A stretch of DNA of 64,000 bases from an uncultured Bacillota bacterium (GCA_949291945.1 CASEXH010000006.1:124001-188000); one strand, 5' to 3'; shown: positions 44,294-53,174, counted from the stretch's first letter. Made by a program: numbers and translations. The notes: a model not told the origin generated them from the letters alone.

Positions 44294-46435
44294 ATGAAAT
44301 CTTTTCAAGAATTTGCCAGCCTTCTTGAAGATAATTCTTACTTAGAGAAGGGAAAAAAGGCCTCAATTGTCCAGGGCGCTGTCAGTGGAAATCCAAAAGC
44401 TCTCTGGCTGTTAAGCAAGCAGAGAATCGCCGAAAATGATATTTACTCCGGCGAGACTTTGCTTTTCCAGGCTGCCTTTGAAAATTGTCCTGAAGCCCAG
44501 GGAGACATAGGGGACGTCTATTTTTACGGAAGATTTAATCGGGAAAATGCCCGTAGAGATCCTGAAAATATCAACACGATTATACAAGATGATACGACGG
44601 CAGCAAACTGGTATAAACAGGGATATAAAAACGGAAGCGACTACTGTACAGGACAGCTGGGCGTCTGTTATGATTACGGGATCGGTGTTGAACAAAATCT
44701 TGAAAATGCTCAGTCCCTTCTGCAAAGCGGACTTCTCTGCAAAGAGCAGGATTTTTTTGGAGAATATTATTTTCTGAAGGAACTTTTACAAGCAACCAAT
44801 ACCATCCAGCTGGATGAACCTATTCAATTGGGTTGGGAACAGTCTCCCATAACAGAAAAATTTAAAGAGATCATTCCCTTTTTAAACCTTCGGGAAAAAA
44901 TAAAGGCTCAGAAAGAGGCTGTAGAGTACCTGCGGTGGGATCAGGAAGCCGCCAAAGCCACAGACAAGCTGAGAAATCTGCTGACAAGATATTATAATGG
45001 TTCTATCCTCTTTTCGATCCTTCGGGTTCTGCTTCCTTTATACTGGGCTGTAGGACTGGTTTCTTCGCTCATCAATATCTTCTTTGCTGAACAATTTGCC
45101 TTTATCAACTATCTTTTGTATTATACGGCTTATCCCCCTTTATGGATAACGAATTATATTTTCAATCAGGAAAAGCTAACCTATAGCATGGAAGACATGA
45201 GTTTTGTAATGGGAAGCGACGGTCTTATTGCCTTAATTCTCTGGTACATAATCCTCTACTTTATTGGAAAGGGTATTCTATGGATTCTGAAACCTATTTT
45301 AACCTTTATTTCCCGCACAGTGTCAGAGAAAAAAATCTCCGCTCACCTGGAAAATATCGAGAAAAAAGCTTCAAATGCCGCCGCTCCTACCGTTCAAAAA
45401 CTGGATCATATGCTGTCGGAAGTGAATCAGAAAATAGAGGAGGCGGTTGCCCAGCTTCCCCTGGAAACCCATCTGAAACAGGCGTCTTATATCTACCCTC
45501 TGTATATGGAAGCTCTGAACCATCATTACGATTCTTTTGAAAGCCTGGAGAAAGCTTTTGAAAAAAAACTCCGGGATACAGAGCGCTCCAAAAAGCAGAA
45601 GAAAATGCTTCTTCCCGCTTGCCGCAGGCGGCGAATCTTTAAGCCTATTCCCTGGGCTTTGGAAATGGGCAGAGAAGAAGCATTAAAGTATTTTAAGGGT
45701 GCTGGTGTGAAAAAAAATATGGCCATTGCTTTGGAATGTGCCCTGAATTATATTTCCGCCCAATGCCCCGTTGGAGGCCGGGGAGACGGCAAAAATCTTG
45801 TTCATCTTGTCCATCTTTACAAATATGGAGAAGTAGATCCGGTTAAGGTTACCCCGGACCCTGAACTTTCAGTGATTTTTCAGCAGGCAGCTATTTATCT
45901 CTATGAAAAAGAAGCTTCCCTTAATAATTCCTATGCAATGCATGAGTTATACTATCTCTATAAGGATCTGGACAACGAAAAATCCATGTACTGGGCAAAA
46001 GAGGCCATTCGGCATGAAAATCCGGAAATGCTTTTCGCTGCTGCCGTCAGCCCTGAACTTTTCTCTGTGTCCACTGACCAACGCATCCAATATGCCAAAC
46101 GTGCCTATGAACTGGGAGTAAAGGATGCTGCCGATGTAATAAAAACCATTCAACTCAATCAGAAGAAAAAAGCTCAGCTCGAACAGGAAATTCGGAATTT
46201 TCAGCGCAGTCAGTATAAACAGGAAATTAACCGCCGTATGGAAGAATACCGTGAAAAGCTGGATTGGGCGGAAAGAGATATGAATCAATTCTTTTCAGAC
46301 TCCTATCTCACCAATGAGGAGCGCCATATCTTAGAAGGAAGCTCCTACAGGGATTATGGCAATTCCAAGACAATCCGTGAAGACCTGGAAAATCGTCAAA
46401 GAAGAAAAATTGAAGAAGAAATGAAAGGGGAATAA
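44294..46435 (+). CDS. Sel1-like repeat membrane protein
   Basis: A 713-residue protein. Residues 20-170 hold Sel1/TPR-like repeats (NPKALWLLSKQRIAEND, CPEAQGDIGDVYFYGRF, and a repeat with TGQLGVCYDYGIGV). At least three membrane segments follow at about 236-264, 268-288 and 309-340. A coiled region and more Sel1-like repeats come after 450, with a charged coiled coil at the end (about 630-713). Sel1 proteins act as scaffolds in signalling and secretion. Repeats on both sides of a membrane domain are unusual. It is three bases upstream of the ADP-ribosylglycohydrolase gene. Confidence 0.75.
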   Translation: MKSFQEFASLLEDNSYLEKGKKASIVQGAVSGNPKALWLLSKQRIAENDIYSGETLLFQAAFENCPEAQGDIGDVYFYGRFNRENARRDPENINTIIQDDTTAANWYKQGYKNGSDYCTGQLGVCYDYGIGVEQNLENAQSLLQSGLLCKEQDFFGEYYFLKELLQATNTIQLDEPIQLGWEQSPITEKFKEIIPFLNLREKIKAQKEAVEYLRWDQEAAKATDKLRNLLTRYYNGSILFSILRVLLPLYWAVGLVSSLINIFFAEQFAFINYLLYYTAYPPLWITNYIFNQEKLTYSMEDMSFVMGSDGLIALILWYIILYFIGKGILWILKPILTFISRTVSEKKISAHLENIEKKASNAAAPTVQKLDHMLSEVNQKIEEAVAQLPLETHLKQASYIYPLYMEALNHHYDSFESLEKAFEKKLRDTERSKKQKKMLLPACRRRRIFKPIPWALEMGREEALKYFKGAGVKKNMAIALECALNYISAQCPVGGRGDGKNLVHLVHLYKYGEVDPVKVTPDPELSVIFQQAAIYLYEKEASLNNSYAMHELYYLYKDLDNEKSMYWAKEAIRHENPEMLFAAAVSPELFSVSTDQRIQYAKRAYELGVKDAADVIKTIQLNQKKKAQLEQEIRNFQRSQYKQEINRRMEEYREKLDWAERDMNQFFSDSYLTNEERHILEGSSYRDYGNSKTIREDLENRQRRKIEEEMKGE

Positions 46436-46438
46436 AAT

Positions 46439-47218
46439 ATGGCTGTTACAGGTGCAATTTTAGGGGACATTGCAGGTTCCCAGTATGAACACAGAAGACC
46501 CAGGGATTTGGACTATAAAAACTGTGAAATATTTACAAAAGACTGTCATTACACAGATGATACTGTAATGACTCTGGCTGTAAAAAAAGCCCTTCAGCAT
46601 AGTCTTGATATCGCAGAAACCTTGCAGGAACTGGGAAGAAAACATCCTGGAGCTGGTTTTGGTTGGAATTTTTATGAATGGCTTTTTTCTGATAATCCCC
46701 AGCCCTATGGGAGCTACGGAAACGGCTCCGCCATGCGGGCTTCCTTTGTAGGAGAGTTCTTTGAAAATCCGGAAGACGTTGCAGAGAAGGCTAAAGAGAC
46801 AGCCGCCGTATCCCACAATCATCCCGAAGGAATAAAGGGTGCAGTGGTGACCGCCATGTGTGTACATATGGCCATTCATAAAAAAAGCAAAGAGGAAATC
46901 TACAATTATGTTCTGGAGCAGTATCCTCCGGAGGAATACAAATTTAGCATTGATAAAGATTTAGAGTATATCAGGACAAATTATTCCTGGAGTGCCACCT
47001 GCATGGACAGTGTGGCCGTGGCCATGCGTTGTTTCTATGAAAGCGATTCTTATGAATCTTTTATAAGAAATGTATTCAGCTTCAGATGTGACTGTGATAC
47101 CCTTTGTGCCATTGGTGGAGGGGTGGCAGAAGAATTTTATCACGGTACAGGCTTTGATAATGAAACCCTTCTGAAAAAATATCTTCCGGAAGATTTATAC
47201 CAAATCTGGAAGGATTAA
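46439..47218 (+). CDS. ADP-ribosylglycohydrolase family protein
   Basis: A 259-residue DraG/ARH-like hydrolase that removes ADP-ribose from proteins or other molecules. Metal-binding motifs are complete: GDIAGSQYE at 9, YTDDT (39-42) and the C-terminal DCDT with Asp218, Asp220 and Thr221. No membrane segment. It forms an operon with the Sel1 protein, and the two end against the toxin/secretion operon. A role in reversing ADP-ribosylation by a toxin or regulating the Sel1 protein is possible but not shown. Confidence 0.9.
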   Translation: MAVTGAILGDIAGSQYEHRRPRDLDYKNCEIFTKDCHYTDDTVMTLAVKKALQHSLDIAETLQELGRKHPGAGFGWNFYEWLFSDNPQPYGSYGNGSAMRASFVGEFFENPEDVAEKAKETAAVSHNHPEGIKGAVVTAMCVHMAIHKKSKEEIYNYVLEQYPPEEYKFSIDKDLEYIRTNYSWSATCMDSVAVAMRCFYESDSYESFIRNVFSFRCDCDTLCAIGGGVAEEFYHGTGFDNETLLKKYLPEDLYQIWKD

Positions 47219-47226
47219 TTATAAAA

Positions 47227-47268
47227 AGGCCATTGTACGAAATCGAACCCCAATTCATACAATGGCCT
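47227..47268. terminator. Terminator between the ADP-ribosylglycohydrolase gene and the right-hand operon
   Basis: A perfect 11-bp stem AGGCCATTGTA (47227-47237) and TACAATGGCCT (47258-47268). The A-run at 47223-47227 gives a clean T-run on the minus strand, so it mainly terminates the long secretion/toxin operon. Confidence 0.85.
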
Positions 47269-47291
47269 CTCTCAACATATGATTAATTCTT

Positions 47292-48593
47292 CTATGCCTT
47301 TTTAAATTTGAAAACGAAGGGCGGTTTCCCCGGAAGTCCGATAATGGCTTCCCCCAGTCCCAAACGGATAATATCCCAGTCTTCCACTACATTAGCATCC
47401 CGAACCTGTTCAACGATTCCTCTCCCTTGTACAGAAGCCATGAAAACTTCCTTTTTCCGATTCTTTCCATGGAGAGACTTAATAAAATTTCTGGATCCCT
47501 CATCATTTACCCGAAATGCTACAGAGGTCAAAAATCCGGAAAGAATACTCCTGGCTCTGTGTTCTCCATAGGCCTTATAAATCTGATCTACATTTTGGAT
47601 GCCAATCATAAATTTTACCCCCAGGCTTCGACCAAAATTTACTGCATCATCCACATGCTTTAAATCCGGTAAAAGACTGAACTCATCTGTAATAAAATAT
47701 ACATTTCCCTCGCTCTTTTCTCTGCAAAGTGCCTCTTTAATTGCCAGATCGAATAAAAGACTATAAATAGGCGAGAGAAGACTTCCTATACCCAGGTCAT
47801 ACTCAATGAAAATAAATCTTCCCCGCTTTTCTCTGACCAGCTTCCGAATGGAAAGAGTTCCTTTCTTCTTAAAATTTCCTATAAAAATGTCCCTCACCAA
47901 TTGGAGGAGCTCTGACATAACACCCTGGGTCTGGGCAGAATCATCCTCGGCAATATAGCTTATCATGGCTCTCATACTGTCATACTGATCCATCATTTCA
48001 CGAATTTCTCCGGTAGGAGAGCGATCTAAAAAATTTCTCAGCATTTCATTATTTATCTCTGAAGCATCCTCACTCATACATAAATGTTGGAGTACAGCGG
48101 CAAAAATATCCTTAGCCGCAGCCGGAAAAAATGGCTGATTGGTCTTTTCAATCTTGCTGTTAAAAAGAGTCTTGGCGATTTCGTTGATATTCTCCTCCAT
48201 ATGCTCGTCATACTCAATCTCGTTAAAGATATTCCAGTAGTCCGTGCCGTTTGGGCCCGTTGCCGTGTCATCATTGCTGATTACCACGTCCCCGGGGCGG
48301 TAAAACTCTTTATAAAAATCCCCCTTGGTGTCAAAAACAATCATTACATCATTGGAGGTAATGGACTTTCTCAGCTGTTTCATAATCTGGAAAAAAGCAT
48401 TGGTTTTTCCTGTGCCGATCCCCCCCAAAAACATAAGATGCCGCCCCAGAAGCTCCTCATCCAGAGGGACATAAATGTCCCTCCCCTCCGGTCCCGGCGC
48501 TGTGCCGATGAATGCACACTTCGCCTGTTTGGTAGGATACTTTACAGGCATATGATACAATTGATTTCCGTCAAATACTTCAACCTGTTTCAT
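47292..48593 (-). CDS. Soluble TraG/VirD4-like coupling ATPase
   Basis: A 433-residue P-loop ATPase of the type IV coupling-protein / HerA-FtsK class. Walker A GGIGTGKT is at 57-64, Walker B YFITDE at 299-304, and a sensor-like IGIQNVDQIY follows. The middle has the FFPAAAKDIFAAVLQHL stretch typical of VirD4/TraG-like motors. It lacks the N-terminal membrane segments of true VirD4, so it would have to be recruited to the membrane by other proteins. Ribosome binding site AAGGAGG. It is the last gene of the operon. No relaxase or VirB4 homologue is in view, so conjugation is unlikely. Confidence 0.85.
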   Translation of the reverse strand: MKQVEVFDGNQLYHMPVKYPTKQAKCAFIGTAPGPEGRDIYVPLDEELLGRHLMFLGGIGTGKTNAFFQIMKQLRKSITSNDVMIVFDTKGDFYKEFYRPGDVVISNDDTATGPNGTDYWNIFNEIEYDEHMEENINEIAKTLFNSKIEKTNQPFFPAAAKDIFAAVLQHLCMSEDASEINNEMLRNFLDRSPTGEIREMMDQYDSMRAMISYIAEDDSAQTQGVMSELLQLVRDIFIGNFKKKGTLSIRKLVREKRGRFIFIEYDLGIGSLLSPIYSLLFDLAIKEALCREKSEGNVYFITDEFSLLPDLKHVDDAVNFGRSLGVKFMIGIQNVDQIYKAYGEHRARSILSGFLTSVAFRVNDEGSRNFIKSLHGKNRKKEVFMASVQGRGIVEQVRDANVVEDWDIIRLGLGEAIIGLPGKPPFVFKFKKA

Positions 48594-48605
48594 ACTTTTC
48601 CTCCT

Positions 48606-50720
48606 TTATCTGCTTATGCCGCCCTTACTTTTTCCTCCGGATCCTCCACCGCTGCTCTTTCCAGCAGAAGAACCGCCGGAGGATGCGCCTTTGGAAGTTC
48701 CTCCTGAACTGCCGGAAGATTTTCCGGCGGAAGCACCCTTGGAGGATCCTTTAGAAGAACCGCCGGAAGACTGACCATTAGAAGCACCTTTAGAAGCCCC
48801 CTTAGCTGCTCCTTCTGATGAGTTTCCTTTAGCAGAACCTTTAGAGTTTCCCACAGATCCCTTATCGTTAGTTGCTCCTTTCGCTGCTCCCTGCTGAGAG
48901 GTTCCCTGGGAAGACTTACCATTAGAAGCTCCTTTTGCCTCTCCTTTGGACGCTCCCTTGGAAGATTGACCATTGGAAGCGCCTTTTTGTTTTCCTGTAT
49001 CAGACTGTTTGGCCGTCCCAGACTGCTTCCCGGCTCCATTCTGTTTCTCGGCCCCAGCCTGCTTTTGGGCTCCACTCTGCTTCTGCGCTCCGCTTTCCTT
49101 CTGAGCCCCGGCCTGCTTCTGCGCTCCACTTTGCTTTTGCGCTCCATTTTGTTTCTCGGCCCCACTCTGTTTTTGCGCTCCGTTCTGTTTCTGCGCTCCG
49201 TTCTGCTTCCCGGCTCCACTCTGCTTCTGCGCTCCGCTTTCCTTCTGAGCCCCGGCCTGCTTCTGCGCTCCGCTTTCCTTCTGAGCCCCGGCCTGCTTCT
49301 GCGCTCCGCTTTCCTTCTGAGCCCCGGCCTGTTTCTGGGCTCCACTTTGCTTTTGCGCTCCGGCCTGTTTCTGACTTCCAGATTGTTTCTGCGCCCCGGT
49401 CTGTTTCTGCGCTCCCGTCTGTTTCTGTGCTCCAGTCTGTTTCTCAGCTCCAGCCTGTTTCTGCGCCCCGGTCTGTTTCTGCGCCCCGGTCTGTTTCTGC
49501 GCTCCCGTCTGCTTCTGCTCTCCGCTCTGTTTCTGTGCTCCAGTCTGTTTCTCAGCCCCAGCCTGTTTCTGCGCTCCACTCTGTTTCTGCGCCCCGGTCT
49601 GCTTCTGCGCTCCACTCTGTTTCTGCGCTCCATTCTGTTTCTGCGCTCCAGCCTGTTTCTGCGTCCCACTCTGTTTCTGCGCTCCGGCCTGCTTCTGCTC
49701 TCCGCTTTCCTTCTGGGCTCCAGATTGTTTCTGCGCTCCACTCTGTTTCTGCGCTCCAGCCTGTTTCTGCGTCCCACTCTGTTTCTGCGCTCCGGCCTGT
49801 TTCTGCGCTCCGCTTTCCTTCTGGGCTCCAGATTGTTTCTGCGCTCCACTTTCCTTCTGGGCTCCAGATTGCTTCTGCGCCCCACTCTGTTTCTGCGCTC
49901 CACTCTGTTTCTGCGTCCCACTCTGTTTCTGCGCTCCGGCCTGCTTCTGCGCTCCACTCTCCTTCTGGGCTCCAGATTGCTTCTGCGCCCCACTCTGTTT
50001 CTGCGCTCCACTCTGTTTCTGCGCTCCAGCCTGTTTCTGCGTCCCACTCTGTTTCTGCGCTCCGGCCTGCTTCTGCTCTCCGCTTTCCTTCTGGGCTCCA
50101 GATTGCTTCTGCGCCCCACTCTGTTTCTGCGCTCCACTCTGTTTCTGGGCCCCGGTCTGCTTCTGCGCTCCGCTTTCCTTCTGCGTATCTGTCTGTTTTC
50201 CTACAGACTTTTGATTTTTGCAGTTTTGTGCTTTTGCCTTATTCTGCAGTTTGTCATTTCCGCCTTTGCCTGTGTTTAGCTTCTTATCACCCTGGCTGCC
50301 CTGAGTGGAAATTTTAGGCGGCTTGCCACGCTCTGCCATATCGGGCTTTCCATCTCTCAGATTAGCACTCTTGACCTTTCCCCTGGCCTCCTGCATATCC
50401 TTGATTTTCCCACCCACTTGTTTAGAATTGTCGAAAATCTCCTGGCCCGTCTTCAGCTTGTCCTGTGCCGCCTGCTTAGGCGTCTTTTTGTTGGGATTCT
50501 CCAGTTTATAACCCTTTGCGGCTTTCTGGCTGGGGGCCTCATCTACAACTTGCTGCACTGACGTAGAGGGGCTGTTTAATTCCGATGAATTCTGATTAAT
50601 CTTATTAAGATCATTTAATGCGGAGCCCTGTATAGCCGCTCCTGCCATCATTCCTACAATTGATATCGTTGCTATTCCCTTTTCAGCTGCCGTAATTAGA
50701 TTACCTACCCAATTCCACAT
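48606..50720 (-). CDS. Hexapeptide-repeat low-complexity protein (Q-K-Q-S-G-A)n
   Basis: A 704-residue protein with three parts. Residues 1-179 have a hydrophobic helix (about 16-32) and a basic region. Residues 180-580 are about 66 tandem hexamers, mostly GAQKQS with variants ending in T, A, N or ES. The C-terminal 125 residues are Gly/Ser/Lys-rich. The repeat is strongly basic and Gln-rich, without aromatic residues, and likely disordered or fibrous. The start is supported by GAGGTAA, which overlaps the preceding stop. Other reading frames also stay open through the repeats, but only this one has a start, a ribosome binding site and flanking non-repeat coding sequence. Function unknown. Confidence 0.85.
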   Translation of the reverse strand: MWNWVGNLITAAEKGIATISIVGMMAGAAIQGSALNDLNKINQNSSELNSPSTSVQQVVDEAPSQKAAKGYKLENPNKKTPKQAAQDKLKTGQEIFDNSKQVGGKIKDMQEARGKVKSANLRDGKPDMAERGKPPKISTQGSQGDKKLNTGKGGNDKLQNKAKAQNCKNQKSVGKQTDTQKESGAQKQTGAQKQSGAQKQSGAQKQSGAQKESGEQKQAGAQKQSGTQKQAGAQKQSGAQKQSGAQKQSGAQKESGAQKQAGAQKQSGTQKQSGAQKQSGAQKQSGAQKESGAQKQSGAQKESGAQKQAGAQKQSGTQKQAGAQKQSGAQKQSGAQKESGEQKQAGAQKQSGTQKQAGAQKQNGAQKQSGAQKQTGAQKQSGAQKQAGAEKQTGAQKQSGEQKQTGAQKQTGAQKQTGAQKQAGAEKQTGAQKQTGAQKQTGAQKQSGSQKQAGAQKQSGAQKQAGAQKESGAQKQAGAQKESGAQKQAGAQKESGAQKQSGAGKQNGAQKQNGAQKQSGAEKQNGAQKQSGAQKQAGAQKESGAQKQSGAQKQAGAEKQNGAGKQSGTAKQSDTGKQKGASNGQSSKGASKGEAKGASNGKSSQGTSQQGAAKGATNDKGSVGNSKGSAKGNSSEGAAKGASKGASNGQSSGGSSKGSSKGASAGKSSGSSGGTSKGASSGGSSAGKSSGGGSGGKSKGGISR
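48985..50183. repeat. About 66 tandem 18-bp units
   Basis: The DNA under the hexapeptide repeats: units near TCTGCGCTCCACTCTGTT on the plus strand with synonymous and conservative changes. The array is long enough to be unstable by slippage, always by multiples of 18 bases, so length would vary in frame. Confidence 0.9.
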
Positions 50721-50725
50721 ACCTG

Positions 50726-51202
50726 TTACCTCAAAAATAAACTGTCATTCTGCATCAAAGTAGTAATGCAGTGAAAAGCCTGCATCTCTGACAATTTTTC
50801 CTCTTTCGCCAGATCTATGAGACCCTGCACTGTAGTAAGTCCATCCGCACCGCTCCACAGAATTAACTGACCTCTGCTGGGATACCAGTATTCTTTGCCC
50901 ACCAGAATGCTGTACTTTTTATTATATACAAATCCAAAGCCCTGGCGAATGGCATTTCTTTCCCATATGGCTTCCAGAAGCTTTTCAGGGGACTCAGCGT
51001 CATATACCGCTCCTTTCCGCACCAGGGACTGGAGAATTTCCGACTCTTCTTCCCGGACGTTGACTCGGAGACACATACTCCATTCTTTCAGTTCCTCCGT
51101 AGTCAAAGCCACCGTTCCTTCCTTTTGCTCCAAAATATATACAGATGGATTATCTATCGCATAGGTAAGAGGATAACCCACTGCCAAATAATATCTTTTC
51201 AT
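50726..51202 (-). CDS. Unidentified 158-residue protein of the secretion operon
   Basis: I do not recognise a family. It has no membrane segment or signal peptide. The N-terminal half is mixed alpha/beta, and the last 40 residues (LTTVQGLIDLAKEEKLSEMQ and on to TLMQNDSLFLR) look like a small winged-helix or PqqD-like module. It lies between the two low-complexity genes, and its stop codon overlaps the ribosome binding site of the next. A cytoplasmic accessory or chaperone role would fit, by context only. Confidence 0.7.
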   Translation of the reverse strand: MKRYYLAVGYPLTYAIDNPSVYILEQKEGTVALTTEELKEWSMCLRVNVREEESEILQSLVRKGAVYDAESPEKLLEAIWERNAIRQGFGFVYNKKYSILVGKEYWYPSRGQLILWSGADGLTTVQGLIDLAKEEKLSEMQAFHCITTLMQNDSLFLR

Positions 51203-51221
51203 GTTTTCCTCCTTAGAGCAA

Positions 51222-51265
51222 CGGCTGCTGCATGAAACATATATTTTTGTTTAATGCAGCAGCCG
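51222..51265 (-). ncRNA. Perfect intercistronic hairpin
   Basis: CGGCTGCTGCAT (51222-51233) and ATGCAGCAGCCG (51254-51265) form a 12-bp perfect stem with a 20-base A/T-rich loop. It sits in the only sizeable gap (76 bases) inside this stretch of the operon, has no T-run and ends shortly before the next ribosome binding site. It is more likely an mRNA stability or processing element than a terminator. Confidence 0.65.
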
Positions 51266-51278
51266 CATCTATTTCATC

Positions 51279-53156
51279 CTAATCCATTTTCCACTTCTGA
51301 ATTCCGAAATCACCAAATTTCTGAATATCCATGATCATCGTTCCCACTTCATCCATGGCACGCTCCGCATCTTTTCCCGGAAGCACATCCATTCCTCTTG
51401 CAATAAAGTAATTAAACAGCATAGTCGGAACAGTGTCCACTCTCTTCTCCTCAATCGGACTCGTACCGCCGGATTTTGTAAGTATCTTAAAACTAAAATT
51501 CGGACGAATGCTTGCCAGGATAAAATAAAGGGCAAATCCTACCAGAATTAACAATGCCACTATCCTCTGTATCGACTCATCCTCCTGCATCCAGGTATTC
51601 ATAGGTGCGAAGGCAAAGGCGAAGACAGCTAATTTTGCATAATAATGTTTTCTTAAAAGTATGGAAATTCCCAATGCACCCGCAATACCCAGAATAATTG
51701 CCAGAATTTCCACATACTGTGTAAGTAGAGTCCCTAAGGCTGAAAAAAGAGCTGCATAGTAAACATTCAGGAACAAAGCTACAAAACTGAGTCTGTTTCC
51801 ATTTCTGATATCTATTCCTGTAACATCGTCTAAAGCAAACTCTACAGATTTCTGCATTTTCCCAATCCAGTTTCTTCCGCTTAAACGGAATAAGACACGT
51901 TTATTTGTCACCTGAAGTCTGCCTTCCTGCCAGGTACCTTTTAAAAGAGATCTTGTAGCACAGATATCGTACTGACGGATAGGGATTTCCTGTCCGCAGG
52001 GCTGGATTAAATCCGGAACAATTTGAAGGCCTCTCTCATAGCAATCTTCTACTTGGGCAACCTTATCCTCCTTCGAAAGTCCCAGAAGTTTTCTTCCATC
52101 CACCCCATTGACAATCCTACCTGGCTTATCTGTAGGAGTAACAAAATTATATACCTTGTCCAGGGCATTTCCCATCTTTATAGAAACCATATGCATGGTT
52201 TCAAACAGACCTGCAGCTTCTCCCTGAGCATTTTTCTGTTCCTTTTCACTTTCCCTGTGCCGTGTTTCCCTCTGTTTAGCGTTCTTCTCCTTACCGACTT
52301 TTTTTCTCTTCTTCTCTTTTTCTTTTCGTTTTCTGTCCTTAGAAGAGACTTTCTCCTGTTCCTCCTCTCCTATATCTTTCCCTTCGGACAGCTCTTCCTC
52401 ATTTATCATATCATTATGATCCGTTTCCTGATCATAATAGGATTCGTCCTCCTGGTTATAATAATATTCATCTTCCTGCTGAAGATCTTCCTCCTGCTGG
52501 CCATGGTAATACTCTTCACCTTCCGGTGATTCTTCCTCATCCTGACCGTAGTAATACTCTTCACCTTCCGGTGATTCTTCCTCATCCTGACTGTAGTAAT
52601 ACTCTTCACCTTCCGGTGATTCTTCCTCATCCTGACTGTAGTAATACTCCTCAGCTTCCGATGATTCTTCCTCATCCTGACTGTAGTAATACTCCTCAGC
52701 TTCCGATGATTCTTCTTCCTCATCCTGACTGTAGTAATATTCTTCGGCTTCCGGTGATTCTTCCTCATCCTGACTGTAATAATACTCCTCGGCTTCCGGT
52801 GCTTCTTCTTCATCCTGACTGTAGTAATACTCCTCGTCCTCCGATGGTTCTTCCTCGTTCTGGCTTACATAATAGTCATCGTTCTCCGGATAATCTTCCT
52901 CAGGCTGGTCATTGTAATATTCCTCATCTTCTTGAGGCTCTTCCTCATTCTGACTGCTGTAATAGTCGTCCTCGTCTCGAATCTCTTCTTCATTCTGACT
53001 GCTGTAATAGCTGTCATCTTCCTGAGCAAATTCCGGATACTCCTCTGCGAATTCCGGTGTTTCCTCCTGTGAAGAATGATCATAGCCTTCCTCCCGGCAA
53101 TGACATGTTTCCCCTTCTTTTAAAGGTCTTCCGCAATACATACAAAAATTAGCCAT
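51279..53156 (-). CDS. Zinc-ribbon, acidic Tyr-rich repeat and PH-like membrane protein
   Basis: A 625-residue protein. It begins with a zinc ribbon (CMYCG and CHC: Cys5, Cys8, Cys18, Cys20). An acidic region of about 220 residues follows, with about eight 15-residue repeats close to EEYYYSQDEEESPEA, then a basic Lys/Arg/Glu stretch. A PH/GRAM-like domain (RLQVTNKRVLFRLSG, DDVTGIDIRNGNRL) precedes several membrane segments. An ATG at 53165 is possible, but the ribosome binding site GGGAG suits the ATG at 53156. Function unknown; a membrane-associated scaffold is plausible. Confidence 0.8.
   Translation of the reverse strand: MANFCMYCGRPLKEGETCHCREEGYDHSSQEETPEFAEEYPEFAQEDDSYYSSQNEEEIRDEDDYYSSQNEEEPQEDEEYYNDQPEEDYPENDDYYVSQNEEEPSEDEEYYYSQDEEEAPEAEEYYYSQDEEESPEAEEYYYSQDEEEESSEAEEYYYSQDEEESSEAEEYYYSQDEEESPEGEEYYYSQDEEESPEGEEYYYGQDEEESPEGEEYYHGQQEEDLQQEDEYYYNQEDESYYDQETDHNDMINEEELSEGKDIGEEEQEKVSSKDRKRKEKEKKRKKVGKEKNAKQRETRHRESEKEQKNAQGEAAGLFETMHMVSIKMGNALDKVYNFVTPTDKPGRIVNGVDGRKLLGLSKEDKVAQVEDCYERGLQIVPDLIQPCGQEIPIRQYDICATRSLLKGTWQEGRLQVTNKRVLFRLSGRNWIGKMQKSVEFALDDVTGIDIRNGNRLSFVALFLNVYYAALFSALGTLLTQYVEILAIILGIAGALGISILLRKHYYAKLAVFAFAFAPMNTWMQEDESIQRIVALLILVGFALYFILASIRPNFSFKILTKSGGTSPIEEKRVDTVPTMLFNYFIARGMDVLPGKDAERAMDEVGTMIMDIQKFGDFGIQKWKMD
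52505..52855. repeat. 45-bp coding tandem repeats
   Basis: About eight near-identical 45-bp units encode the EEYYYSQDEEESPEA block of the zinc-ribbon protein. Some units carry an extra codon (three more Glu bases near 52710). Copy number changes stay in frame. Confidence 0.85.
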
Positions 53157-53174
53157 TCTACTCATCTCCCTTCT

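Noticed and set aside
47292..48593. Integrative conjugative element
   Set aside because: A coupling-protein-like ATPase is present, but no relaxase, VirB4, integrase, attachment site or flanking direct repeat is visible.
48985..50183. CRISPR or minisatellite unrelated to coding
   Set aside because: The 18-bp units have no spacers and keep one coding frame with conservative amino acid changes.
48614..50317. Three further long open frames (437-507 codons) through the 18-bp repeat array on both strands
   Set aside because: The repeat unit length is a multiple of three and free of stops in several frames, so open frames appear by default. They lack a supported start, and only the 704-residue frame has flanking non-repeat coding sequence, a ribosome binding site and tight operon spacing.
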